Source of the DNA: Pseudomonas entomophila
Lineage (GTDB): Bacteria > Pseudomonadota > Gammaproteobacteria > Pseudomonadales > Pseudomonadaceae
DNA: 64,000 nucleotides
Assembly (NCBI RefSeq): GCF_013523125.1
Contig: NZ_JAAMQJ010000003.1
Span: 62,001-126,000, forward strand
Direction: 5' to 3'
In this document: piece after piece, positions 55,224 through 64,000 of the stretch
How positions within the stretch are numbered: the stretch's first letter is position 1
Layout of the letters: the number at the start of each line of letters is the position of its first letter
Translations under genes and position numbers: made by a program
The notes under the pieces: model-generated
What the model was told of the DNA's origin: nothing
Seen by the model: only the letters and a program-made list of their open reading frames with translations
Database searches by the model: none

Positions 55224-55952
55224 ATGAACCAGAACACCACCCCCTCTCCAGTCGACGATCCGGTCGATCAGGTCCTGACCGCCGCGCGCACCGCCTGGCA
55301 GGTCCGCCTGACGCGCCGACTGCTGGGGCCGTCGGCCGCCAAGAAACGCTTCCACAAGGTGCTGAAAAAGGGCATCAAGGGGCTGTCCAAGGTTGATCGG
55401 GGCCGCGCCGAGTTCCTCGCCCGCTATCCCCGCTACAGCATGGGGCGTGGCTCCTACGGTACGCCGACGGTGCAGGACTACCGCGCCGGGCAGACCCTGA
55501 GGGTCGGCGCCTACACCTCGCTGGCGGGCACCTCGCGTATCCTGCTGGGCGGCAATCACCGCATCGACTCGGTCACCTCGTACCCGTTCCACGCCTTCCT
55601 GTCCCTGGACATGCCCGACCCGACCCCGCCCACGGGCGATGTGGTGATCGGCAACGATGTCTGGGTCTGCACCGCCGCGACGATCCTGTCCGGCGTGACC
55701 GTCGGCGACGGCGCCGTGGTCGCCACGGGCGCGGTCGTGACCCGAGACGTGCCGCCCTACGCGATCGTCGGCGGCGTGCCAGCCAAGGTCATCGGCTACC
55801 GCTTCCCCGAAGACATCCGCCAGCGCCTGCTGGCGTTGGCCTGGTGGACCTGGCCTCACGAGGAGGTGCTGTCGATCGCGCCCCTGCTGTCGGTGCCGGA
55901 CCTGCAGGCGTTCTTCGCCTATGCCGAGCAGCGCGCGCGTCGAGCGGGATGA
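55224..55952 (+). CDS. Hexapeptide-repeat O-acetyltransferase (CatB-like)
   Basis: Protein of 242 residues with a left-handed beta-helix built of hexapeptide repeats (about 90-195: [57 protein letters not shown]). This matches the xenobiotic/virginiamycin-type CatB-related acetyltransferases that use acetyl-CoA; the catalytic His is in GGNHR. The ~70-residue basic N-terminal extension ([13 protein letters not shown]) is unusual for the class. The acceptor is unknown. Resistance is only a possibility. Confidence 0.85.
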   Translation: MNQNTTPSPVDDPVDQVLTAARTAWQVRLTRRLLGPSAAKKRFHKVLKKGIKGLSKVDRGRAEFLARYPRYSMGRGSYGTPTVQDYRAGQTLRVGAYTSLAGTSRILLGGNHRIDSVTSYPFHAFLSLDMPDPTPPTGDVVIGNDVWVCTAATILSGVTVGDGAVVATGAVVTRDVPPYAIVGGVPAKVIGYRFPEDIRQRLLALAWWTWPHEEVLSIAPLLSVPDLQAFFAYAEQRARRAG

Positions 55953-56049
55953 CACAAGGCAGGGCGGACGACCTCTGCCCGGGCTGCCTTGCGCTCGGCG
56001 CCTGCTCGACTAGGGTTTCAAGCATCCCCCTCGACGCAGGTAAGCGACC

Positions 56050-56853
56050 ATGGCGCCCAGAATCCCCAAGCAGCCGCCCGACGAGCCCGTGACGGCAGAC
56101 CCCTTCCGTCTCAAGTCCCACACCACGCCCGACACGGCGCACTCGAACGTGCACCGCTACGGGCCGCACAGCTCGATCATCTGCGACACCGAGTCCCGCG
56201 GCGGCGTGCGCAACATCGCCGAGCTGCAACTCGACGCCACCCAGGGCTTCATCCCGTTGTGGAGCGAAGGTTCGATCCTGCGCTGGCGCTTTCGCGAGCA
56301 GTCGCTGTTGCCGTTCGAGGACCCCGAGGCAGTCAAGGCCGCCATCGAGGCGCTGTTCTGCAAGGCGTTGCGCGCCTGGAGCGAGGCAGTCCCGGTGCGT
56401 TTCGCCCGCGACGACGACGCCTGGGACTTCCAGGTCGTGGTGCAGGCCGTCGAGCGCTGCGACGATAGCGGTGGCTGCGTGCTGGCCAGCGCGTTCTTCC
56501 CCGATCCCGGTCGGCATGACCTGGTCATCTACCCGACCCTGTTCAGGCAGGACGAAGCCGAGCAGATCGAGACGCTCGCCCACGAACTGGGCCATGTGTT
56601 CGGCCTGCGCCACTGGTTCGCCCCGCAGCGCGAAGCCGATTTCCCTTCGACGCCCTACGGCGCGCAGAACGCCGTGTCGATCATGAACTACGGCCCGGAC
56701 AGCCAGCTGACCGACGATGACCGCCAGGACCTCAAGCAGCTGTACGAAGACGCCTGGAACGGTCGCCTGACCCAGATCAACGGCACCCCGATTCGCCTGG
56801 TCAGCCCGTTCCATACGCTCAGGGAACAGCCCAAGCGGGTCGTGATGATCTAG
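56050..56853 (+). CDS. Matrixin-like zinc metalloprotease without signal peptide
   Basis: Metzincin-type protein of 267 residues. The extended zinc motif HELGHVFGLRH is at 178-188 (ligands His178, His182, His188; catalytic Glu179), with the Met-turn SIMNYGP at about 210-216. No signal peptide is visible, so it is cytoplasmic or exported by another route; most matrixins are secreted. Two Cys lie in RCDDSGGCVL. The substrate is unknown. It is followed 49 bp later by a DUF429 gene on the same strand. The N-terminal region is Pro-rich and probably disordered. Confidence 0.85.
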   Translation: MAPRIPKQPPDEPVTADPFRLKSHTTPDTAHSNVHRYGPHSSIICDTESRGGVRNIAELQLDATQGFIPLWSEGSILRWRFREQSLLPFEDPEAVKAAIEALFCKALRAWSEAVPVRFARDDDAWDFQVVVQAVERCDDSGGCVLASAFFPDPGRHDLVIYPTLFRQDEAEQIETLAHELGHVFGLRHWFAPQREADFPSTPYGAQNAVSIMNYGPDSQLTDDDRQDLKQLYEDAWNGRLTQINGTPIRLVSPFHTLREQPKRVVMI

Positions 56854-56902
56854 CGCGTGCGCGGTCGAACCGGCAGGCCTGTTCGAGCGGACGAGGATTC
56901 AG

Positions 56903-57652
56903 ATGAGCGCGATGGTGTTCGTGGGGTGGGATGTAGGCGGTTGGAATTGCGACAAGAACCCCAGCAGCCGGGATGCGCTGGTGCTGCTCGACGACCAGCG
57001 ACGGCCCCTCGGCAAGCCCTGGCGTGGCAATCTCAGGGCCGTATTCAACGATGCCACGACCGGCGCCGAATTGGTCGAGGCAGTGCTCGACTTGTGCCAG
57101 GTCGAGACCGCGATCGGCGAACGGCCCACGCTGCTGTTCGCCATCGACACGCCCCTGGGGTTTTCGACGCCTTTCATCGGCCTGGTGGTCCACGGGCGTG
57201 CCGTCGACACCCTTGGCGCGTCGTCCAGCAACCCGTACCTGCACCGCAAGACCGAGCACTTCCTGTTCCAGCGCGGGCTGTCACCGTTGTCACCGCTCAA
57301 GGACATGATCGGCAGCCAGGCCACCAAAGGCCTGCACTTTCTGGCCCGCTACGCAGCCCAGGTGGAACGCTGCGGCGTCTGGACCGATGGCCAGGGCCTC
57401 ACCGCGATCGAGGCCTACCCGTCGGCCTGCAAGCGTTCGGCGTACATCGAGACGCTGAGGGCGCCGTTTCGAACAGCGCGTGAGGCAACGCATACCGAGG
57501 CGCTGCCGGTGCATCAGGACATCGACGATGCCCTGACCTGCGCCCTGATCGGCTGGACCTTCCGCCATGCGCCGGACCGGCTGGCACAGCCTGACGCGAG
57601 TATCGACCCCCGTGAAGGCTGGATCTTCGTGCCGCTTGATGGGCTGCGCTGA
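56903..57652 (+). CDS. DUF429 family protein (predicted RNase H-like fold)
   Basis: Protein of 249 residues matching DUF429, a family predicted to have an RNase H-like nuclease fold. Acidic residues are in the expected motif positions: GWDVGGWNCD at the N-terminus, LLFAIDTPLGF in the middle, EAYPSACKR, and DIDDALTCALIGW near the C-terminus. Enzymatic activity has not been shown here. GAGG lies before ATG 56903. It directly follows the metalloprotease gene and may be cotranscribed with it. Confidence 0.78.
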   Translation: MSAMVFVGWDVGGWNCDKNPSSRDALVLLDDQRRPLGKPWRGNLRAVFNDATTGAELVEAVLDLCQVETAIGERPTLLFAIDTPLGFSTPFIGLVVHGRAVDTLGASSSNPYLHRKTEHFLFQRGLSPLSPLKDMIGSQATKGLHFLARYAAQVERCGVWTDGQGLTAIEAYPSACKRSAYIETLRAPFRTAREATHTEALPVHQDIDDALTCALIGWTFRHAPDRLAQPDASIDPREGWIFVPLDGLR

Positions 57653-57780
57653 TCAAGGCACGAAAGGGCAGGCATGAGCCGGCTGGCTGACCCTTCATGC
57701 CAGGAACGAAGTGCCAGCGGTCCACTCATAGCTGGCATGCCCCCGTCGTCCCCGTGCGACCTCAACCGTTGGAGCTTCCC

Positions 57781-58161
57781 ATGAAGTGTGTGATCGCTGC
57801 CCTCCTGACCTCGATCAGCCTCGGCGCGCTGGCCGCCGGCCCTCAGCCTGACCTGCCCAGCTGCGACCTGGCCCAGCAGCGCCAGATCGCCGGCCAACCC
57901 GGCGGCGAGCTCTCCGACCCACGCCACGCGCATATCACGATGCGCGCCAACATCCTGCAGGCCGACATCGGCAACCTGCGCCGGGCACAACGCTTGACCC
58001 ACGAGCAGGCGGACGTGTTGTGGAAGCAGGTGGATGCGATTCGCCAGCAGAGCGCCGGGTTCGTCAAGCAGCAGGGGTTCCTGAGCGCGGCCGAGCGGGC
58101 GAGCCAGGATCGGACGTTCGATGAGATTGCGCGGGTGATGTGTCCGGGGGTGAGTGGTTAG
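57781..58161 (+). CDS. Small secreted protein, 126 aa
   Basis: Protein of 126 residues with a signal peptide (MKCVIAALLTSISLGALAAG, cut near ALAA). The mature part is helical and Gln/Ala/Arg-rich, with one Cys near the start (PSCDLA) and one at the end (RVMCPG) that could be bonded. TTGGAG precedes the ATG. The family is not recognised. It is probably periplasmic. After its stop the composition drops: 26 of 60 bases are G/C at 58201-58260, against 44 of 60 at 57841-57900. Confidence 0.72.
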   Translation: MKCVIAALLTSISLGALAAGPQPDLPSCDLAQQRQIAGQPGGELSDPRHAHITMRANILQADIGNLRRAQRLTHEQADVLWKQVDAIRQQSAGFVKQQGFLSAAERASQDRTFDEIARVMCPGVSG

Positions 58162-58422
58162 ATAAGCACCTGAAAGCGAGCTCTGATGTCGAGGTCGAGC
58201 GAATTTGACGAAAGCAGGCTGAGATCAAAGGAAGAAAAAGCATGCTTCAGCATGTCTGTCGGTTGTCTAAGGTAGTCCTGAAATGACAGGAGTAATGTCG
58301 AGCTTGCAGGGCTACGAAACGGGCTCGCCGATGACTGCATGACACAGGTGGTGATCGGTTCTTGTGCGTTTCCTAGTGAAGGAAAGGTAGTGAATGTTGC
58401 GCAGGTGCCAAACGGCATGCAT
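58162..58422. other. Low-G+C gap, no gene seen
   Basis: This 261-bp stretch lies between the ends of two convergent genes and is clearly poorer in G+C than the rest. A minus-strand reading frame crosses it (58158-58418 from an internal ATG) but lacks a ribosome-binding site and any recognisable domain. It could be a relic; no terminator or repeat is obvious. Confidence 0.4.
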
Positions 58423-59016
58423 TCACTTGTCTTTTCCTCGTAGCGTATGGACAACGGCCCCAATCTCTTTGATCAATACGGCAAGGGCACCATACTCTTG
58501 ATCTTTCGGCGGGTTGTGTTTGTCCGAAAGAACGAAGTTGGAGATGAATCGGGCAAGCGTGACCAGAATCAGAAGGCCTAATGCTGAAGAAAAGGTGGCC
58601 GGGATCAGAGGCGAAAGCAAGGTTATGCTGGAGAGGGGCGCTTCATTTCTCCCTGACGCAAGCATGTCAATAGACGCCGCGCTGGATAGCGCTTCACGGA
58701 CATTTTTGTTTGGATCGGCCTGCACGAGCCCAGGGGCGTCAATCAATGTGCGGGCGTGTCGGGATACGGTTTCTTGATAGAGGGCATCATCGAACGTTGA
58801 AAGAAAGCGGTAGCCAGTCCACAAAGCGAAGCCGATACAGACGATACACAATACGCCCATGACCGTGGCGAAAACGATTGCCATCTTCCGCCCCAGCCGG
58901 TCTTTTTCGATTTCTTCATTGGCCAGTCGATCAGCGATAGAGTGAGAGCACCTGTTTCCAGAAAGGCCGGCCAGATCATCCTTTATGGCAAGGTCATTAT
59001 CTGCCTCATCGCGCAT
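58423..59016 (-). CDS. Two-helix membrane protein coupled to an ImmA/IrrE peptidase
   Basis: Protein of 197 residues with a charged N-terminal cytoplasmic segment (1-45), a hydrophobic helix at about 45-68, a ~60-residue polar loop and a second helix at about 130-155, then a charged C-terminal tail (KDQEYGALAVLIKEIG). I do not recognise the family. Its ATG overlaps the stop codon of the upstream peptidase gene by one base (TAATG), so the two are translationally coupled. The membrane topology suggests it could be the partner, target or effector of the peptidase. Base composition is lower in G+C than in the neighbouring core genes. Confidence 0.8.
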   Translation of the reverse strand: MRDEADNDLAIKDDLAGLSGNRCSHSIADRLANEEIEKDRLGRKMAIVFATVMGVLCIVCIGFALWTGYRFLSTFDDALYQETVSRHARTLIDAPGLVQADPNKNVREALSSAASIDMLASGRNEAPLSSITLLSPLIPATFSSALGLLILVTLARFISNFVLSDKHNPPKDQEYGALAVLIKEIGAVVHTLRGKDK

Positions 59017-59546
59017 TAGATAATCCCTAGATTCTTCAACCTGAAACGCATCGCTGCAGTGGATACACCAAAGGCCTCTGCCAGCTGTTGAATGTCTCGC
59101 GCAGACCTGTACAGTTTGCGGACGAACTTTTCAGGCATGAGTAGGGCAGCGGCAAACGCATTGGCATAGCGTTCGTCTGGATCGTCGTTGGCAAAGGTCG
59201 TGTCGCGCTTAGGTGAGCGTTCATCGGTCACATGGCCTAGCACGACGTGCCCTAATTCATGCGCAAGGGTGAAGCGCGTGCGATAACTGATTTCGTCACG
59301 GTTGAACTCGCACAGGTAGTACCAACCGTCTTCGTCATCGTGGCGAAGACGGGCTTGCCCGCTAGCACCTTCTAGATGCTGTGACGATCGTGCCTTGACG
59401 ACAACAGGAATTTTTCCCCCGTTCGCTCGCCCATAATCCCTAACGAGCAAGTTTTCCGCCAGCGCCTTTGGGTTGACTGGAAGTCTTCCATCCCAACACA
59501 TGTCGAGGATCTTGCCCGCCTTGGAGGCGGCTTTCTGTACTGACAT
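59016..59546 (-). CDS. ImmA/IrrE-family metallo-endopeptidase
   Basis: Zinc peptidase of 176 residues of the ImmA/IrrE (COG2856) type. Zinc motif HELGH is at 96-100, and a conserved Glu follows in DERYANAFAAALLMP. The C-terminal ~25 residues (LAEAFGVSTAAMRFRLKNL) resemble a helix-turn-helix. Relatives cleave a repressor encoded next door, as in ICE or phage induction, or the DdrO repressor; here no HTH repressor lies beside it. Instead a membrane protein gene follows with one base of overlap. It sits in a lower-G+C islet 293 bp from tRNA-Leu. Confidence 0.88.
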   Translation of the reverse strand: MSVQKAASKAGKILDMCWDGRLPVNPKALAENLLVRDYGRANGGKIPVVVKARSSQHLEGASGQARLRHDDEDGWYYLCEFNRDEISYRTRFTLAHELGHVVLGHVTDERSPKRDTTFANDDPDERYANAFAAALLMPEKFVRKLYRSARDIQQLAEAFGVSTAAMRFRLKNLGII

Positions 59547-59802
59547 GGTTCCTGCCTCCTGATCGATGAAACGAGCGCCACATGCAGAGGTTTGAATGCT
59601 GTACTGTCGAGGCCAAGAAGCGAGCAGGTACCTGCCGAGACGTTGCGATCATTGGGTAGCAAAAGCATCAAGGACGCTATGCAATCTGCCCCAAAGACAT
59701 TTTTTATGCAAATGGGGCGCTGGCGCTGCCGGGACCGTCTGACGCATAGGTAGGAAAGATCCGGTAAAGCCTATGCCATCGCATCCTAAAAGCGGCAGGC
59801 AC

Positions 59803-59832
59803 AAAAAAACCGACCATCAGGTCGGTTTTTTC
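59803..59832. terminator. Terminator after tRNA-Leu
   Basis: On the minus strand AAAAAACCGACC, a TGAT loop, and GGTCGG followed by a T run form a classical stem; the mirrored A/T runs make it bidirectional. It ends about 8 bp beyond the tRNA 3' end and separates the tRNA from the peptidase islet. Confidence 0.85.
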
Positions 59833-59839
59833 TGGATCT

Positions 59840-59924
59840 TGGTGCCCCGAGGGAGACTCGAACTCCCACTCCTTTCGAAAACGGATTTTGAATCCGCCGC
59901 GTCTACCAATTCCGCCATCAGGGC
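59840..59924 (-). tRNA. tRNA-Leu (anticodon CAA)
   Basis: An 85-nt cloverleaf on the minus strand. The acceptor stem GCCCTGA pairs with the 3' end, the CCA end is encoded (59842-59840), and the T-loop GTTCGAGTC is standard. The anticodon loop TTCAAAA gives anticodon CAA (59888-59890) reading UUG codons. The long variable arm expected for leucine is present. A strong promoter lies just upstream. Confidence 0.95.
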
Positions 59925-59936
59925 TTGTGGGGGCGC

Positions 59937-59965
59937 AGTATAGAGAGGCGCCAAGAGCCGGTCAA
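59937..59965 (-). promoter_or_regulatory. Sigma70 promoter of tRNA-Leu
   Basis: Minus strand: TTGACC (59965-59960), 17-bp spacer, TATACT (59942-59937). Both hexamers are near consensus and the -10 lies about 12 bp from the tRNA 5' end. Confidence 0.8.
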
Positions 59966-60032
59966 TCGGCTTTCATGGTGAATTTTCACGCGTTGGGCTA
60001 AACTTCCCGGCCCTGTCGAACCGAACATCATC

Positions 60033-62212
<2,180 letters not shown>

Positions 62213-62276
62213 CTGTCCTTCCTGTGACATCGCAGACGATGACGTCGCGATCACGAGTTAACAACCGGAGTGTCAA

Positions 62277-62615
62277 ATGAGCTTTCTGATTCCAGCCGCC
62301 TATGCGGATGCTGCCCCTGCTGCTGCCGCAGGCCCTGCCGGTACCGGCTTCGAGTGGATCTTCCTGGTCGGTTTCCTGGTCATCTTCTACCTGATGATCT
62401 GGCGTCCGCAGGCCAAGCGTGCCAAGGAGCAGAAGAACCTGCTCGGTGCCTTGCAGAAGGGCGACGAAGTGGTGACCACCGGTGGCATCGCCGGCAAGAT
62501 CGTCAAGGTCGCCGACGACTTCGTGGTGCTGGAAGTGTCCGACAACGTCGAACTGAAGTTCCAGAAGGGCGCCGTGGCGGCGACCCTGCCGAAAGGTACG
62601 CTCAAGGCTATCTGA
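62277..62615 (+). CDS. yajC: Preprotein translocase subunit YajC
   Basis: Small inner-membrane accessory subunit of the SecDF-YajC complex, 112 residues. One hydrophobic helix at about 26-44 (WIFLVGFLVIFYLMIW), followed by the conserved RPQAKRAKEQ and the soluble KVNDEVVTTGGIAGKI-like region (KGDEVVTTGGIAGKI). It lies between tgt and secD in the usual order. Confidence 0.95.
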   Translation: MSFLIPAAYADAAPAAAAGPAGTGFEWIFLVGFLVIFYLMIWRPQAKRAKEQKNLLGALQKGDEVVTTGGIAGKIVKVADDFVVLEVSDNVELKFQKGAVAATLPKGTLKAI

Positions 62616-62638
62616 GTTACCGGTTTTATTTTTCCAGT

Positions 62639-62659
62639 CGGGGCGCGCAACGCGCCCCG
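62639..62659 (+). other. Hairpin between yajC and secD
   Basis: CGGGGCGCG and CGCGCCCCG enclose a 3-nt loop, a perfect 9-bp GC stem 23 bp after the yajC stop and 20 bp before the secD ATG. No T run follows, so it is likely an mRNA processing or stability element that can set the ratio of YajC to SecD. Confidence 0.5.
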
Positions 62660-62679
62660 CGTCTTGAACGGGCGGCGTG

Positions 62680-64000
62680 ATGCTCAACAAATACCCTCTG
62701 TGGAAATACGCACTGATCGTGCTGGTACTGGCGGTCGGCTTCATTTATTCCGCTCCCAACCTCTATCCGGACGATCCGGCGGTGCAGATCAGCGGTGCCA
62801 GTACGGCGCTGCAGATCAACCAGGCCGATCTCGACCGTGCCAGCAAGGCCTTGACCGATGCCGGCATCACCGTCAAGGGCACCAACCTGGGCGAGCAGGG
62901 CAAGGGCGCGCTGTTGCGTCTGGCCAACCAGGAAGACCAGCTGCCTGCCAAGGACGTAGTCCGCAAGGTGCTGGGCGATGACTACGTGGTGGCGCTGAAC
63001 CTGGCTCCGACCACCCCGCAATGGCTGCGCAACCTCGGCGCCAGCCCCATGAAGCTCGGCCTGGACCTGTCCGGTGGCGTGCACTTCCTGCTGGAAGTGG
63101 ACATGGACAAGGCCATGAGCGCGCGCATGAAAGTGTACGAAGGCGAGGTCAAGACCTTGCTGCGCAAAGAACGCATCCGTTACCGCAGCCTGCCACAGCA
63201 GGACGGCGCGATCATGCTCGGCTTCGCCGACGATGCGACCCGCGAACAGGCCCGCAGCCTGGTGCGCAAGAATTTCAACGATTTCGACCTGACCACCAAT
63301 GAGCGCAACGATCTGGCGGTCCTGCGCCTGGCCCTGACCCAGGCCAAGGTCACCGAGATTCGTGACTATGCGGTCAAGCAGAACCTCACCACCGTGCGCA
63401 ACCGTGTCAACGAGCTGGGCGTCGCCGAGCCACTGGTGCAGCGCCAAGGCGCCAACCGCATCGTGGTCGAGCTGCCGGGCGTGCAGGACACGGCCGAAGC
63501 CAAGCGTATCCTCGGCAAGACCGCCAACCTGGAGTTCCGCTTCGGCGCCGAACCCGGTGCCTCGCGCGCGACCACCGAGGTCTTCGAGTTCCGTGATGGC
63601 GGTCGTTCCGCTGCCGTCGAGCGTGGCCTGATCATCACCGGTGACCAGGTGACCGATGCCCAGGCGGGCTACGACGAGCACGGTCGCCCGCAGGTCAACA
63701 TCCGTCTGGACGGCCATGGCGGCGAACTGATGAACCGTGCCACGCGCACCAACGTCGGTCGCAGCATGGCGGTGATCTTCATCGAGCAGAAGCCGGTCAC
63801 TCGCTACGAGAAGAAAGTCGTCGACGGCGTCGAGAAGGACGTCGCGGTGCAGACCTTCCAGGAAGAGAAGAAGATCATCAGCCTGGCGACCATCCAGTCC
63901 GCTCTGGGCAGCCAGTTCCGCATCACCGGCCTCAACGGCCAGGGCGAATCGTCCGAACTGGCCCTGCTGCTGCGTGCCGGTGGCCTGGCCGCACCGATGT
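62680..64000 (+). CDS. secD: Protein translocase subunit SecD (5' part, cut by window edge)
   Basis: Inner-membrane subunit that helps the Sec channel use the proton-motive force. The first 440 codons are present and the frame runs off the window; full SecD has about 615-620 residues. One N-terminal helix (about 7-27, YALIVLVLAVGFIYSAPNLYP) and the family motif KLGLDLSGGVHF are visible, followed by the large periplasmic P1 domain. ATG 62680 overlaps a GTG two bases upstream in another frame and is the family start (MLNKYPLWKY). Confidence 0.95.
   Translation, partial: MLNKYPLWKYALIVLVLAVGFIYSAPNLYPDDPAVQISGASTALQINQADLDRASKALTDAGITVKGTNLGEQGKGALLRLANQEDQLPAKDVVRKVLGDDYVVALNLAPTTPQWLRNLGASPMKLGLDLSGGVHFLLEVDMDKAMSARMKVYEGEVKTLLRKERIRYRSLPQQDGAIMLGFADDATREQARSLVRKNFNDFDLTTNERNDLAVLRLALTQAKVTEIRDYAVKQNLTTVRNRVNELGVAEPLVQRQGANRIVVELPGVQDTAEAKRILGKTANLEFRFGAEPGASRATTEVFEFRDGGRSAAVERGLIITGDQVTDAQAGYDEHGRPQVNIRLDGHGGELMNRATRTNVGRSMAVIFIEQKPVTRYEKKVVDGVEKDVAVQTFQEEKKIISLATIQSALGSQFRITGLNGQGESSELALLLRAGGLAAPM

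Noticed and set aside
58158..58463. Possible minus-strand gene in the low-G+C gap
   Set aside because: No ribosome-binding site, overlaps two better genes at its ends, no recognisable domain.
59803..59924. Attachment-site duplication of the tRNA-Leu 3' end, which would mark an integrated element
   Set aside because: I looked for a second copy of the tRNA 3' end in 58162-59840 and saw none; no integrase gene is present.

Overview
The window is chromosomal DNA from a high-G+C gammaproteobacterium, almost certainly a Pseudomonas of the P. putida group. The gene order pta, slyD-like FKBP, gpx, ... cysZ, peroxiredoxin, trxB, nadC, ampDE, tatD, cra-fruBKA, ... norR-hmp, dsbB, cyoABCDE, ... selD-mnmH, ... 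tRNA-Leu, queA-tgt-yajC-secD is the one I know from P. putida. The phosphorylated-fructose regulator box, REP-type repeats and PA2169/DUF3820-type proteins fit the same group. Most of the window is core genome. No insertion sequence, prophage, CRISPR array or rRNA is visible.

Left part (1-24 kb): 16S rRNA methyltransferase rsmC with a D-2-hydroxyacid dehydrogenase; an orphan DUF1302 outer-membrane protein; a response regulator with a TPR tail coupled to a soluble histidine kinase; an OmpA-type lipoprotein; phosphotransacetylase; SlyD-like isomerase and glutathione peroxidase; a GT4 glycosyltransferase; a BdlA-like cytosolic PAS-PAS chemoreceptor; CysZ; peroxiredoxin plus thioredoxin reductase (redox pair); nadC; a DUF1631 protein; the ampDE cell-wall recycling pair; tatD and cra.

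Middle (24-48 kb): the fructose PTS operon fruBKA with an exact Cra/FruR operator upstream; several stress or envelope genes (PA2169-type helical-bundle protein, OprD porin, small secreted proteins, CheV); a nitric-oxide module (norR divergent from hmp, with three GT-N7-AC boxes and a sigma54-like promoter between them); dsbB; the cytochrome bo3 oxidase operon cyoABCDE behind a long leader; and an AlaC-type aminotransferase.

Right part (45-64 kb): YkgJ-type cysteine-cluster protein, a membrane protein, the selenouridine pair selD-mnmH, divergent from a four-gene PhnD/C/E/E-type ABC importer; a bestrophin; a MASE2-GGDEF diguanylate cyclase; a run of less familiar co-oriented genes (DCC thiol protein, hexapeptide acetyltransferase, cytoplasmic matrixin-like metalloprotease, DUF429 protein, small secreted protein); a lower-G+C islet with an ImmA/IrrE-type peptidase translationally coupled to a two-helix membrane protein; tRNA-Leu(CAA); and finally queA-tgt-yajC-secD, with secD cut by the window edge.

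The best candidates for something undescribed are the ImmA/IrrE plus membrane-protein pair beside tRNA-Leu, the metalloprotease/DUF429 neighbours, the ABC importer divergent from the selenium genes, and two intergenic elements built of 7-nt tandem repeats in inverted arms. The rest is mainly well-known housekeeping DNA with several clear regulatory sites.
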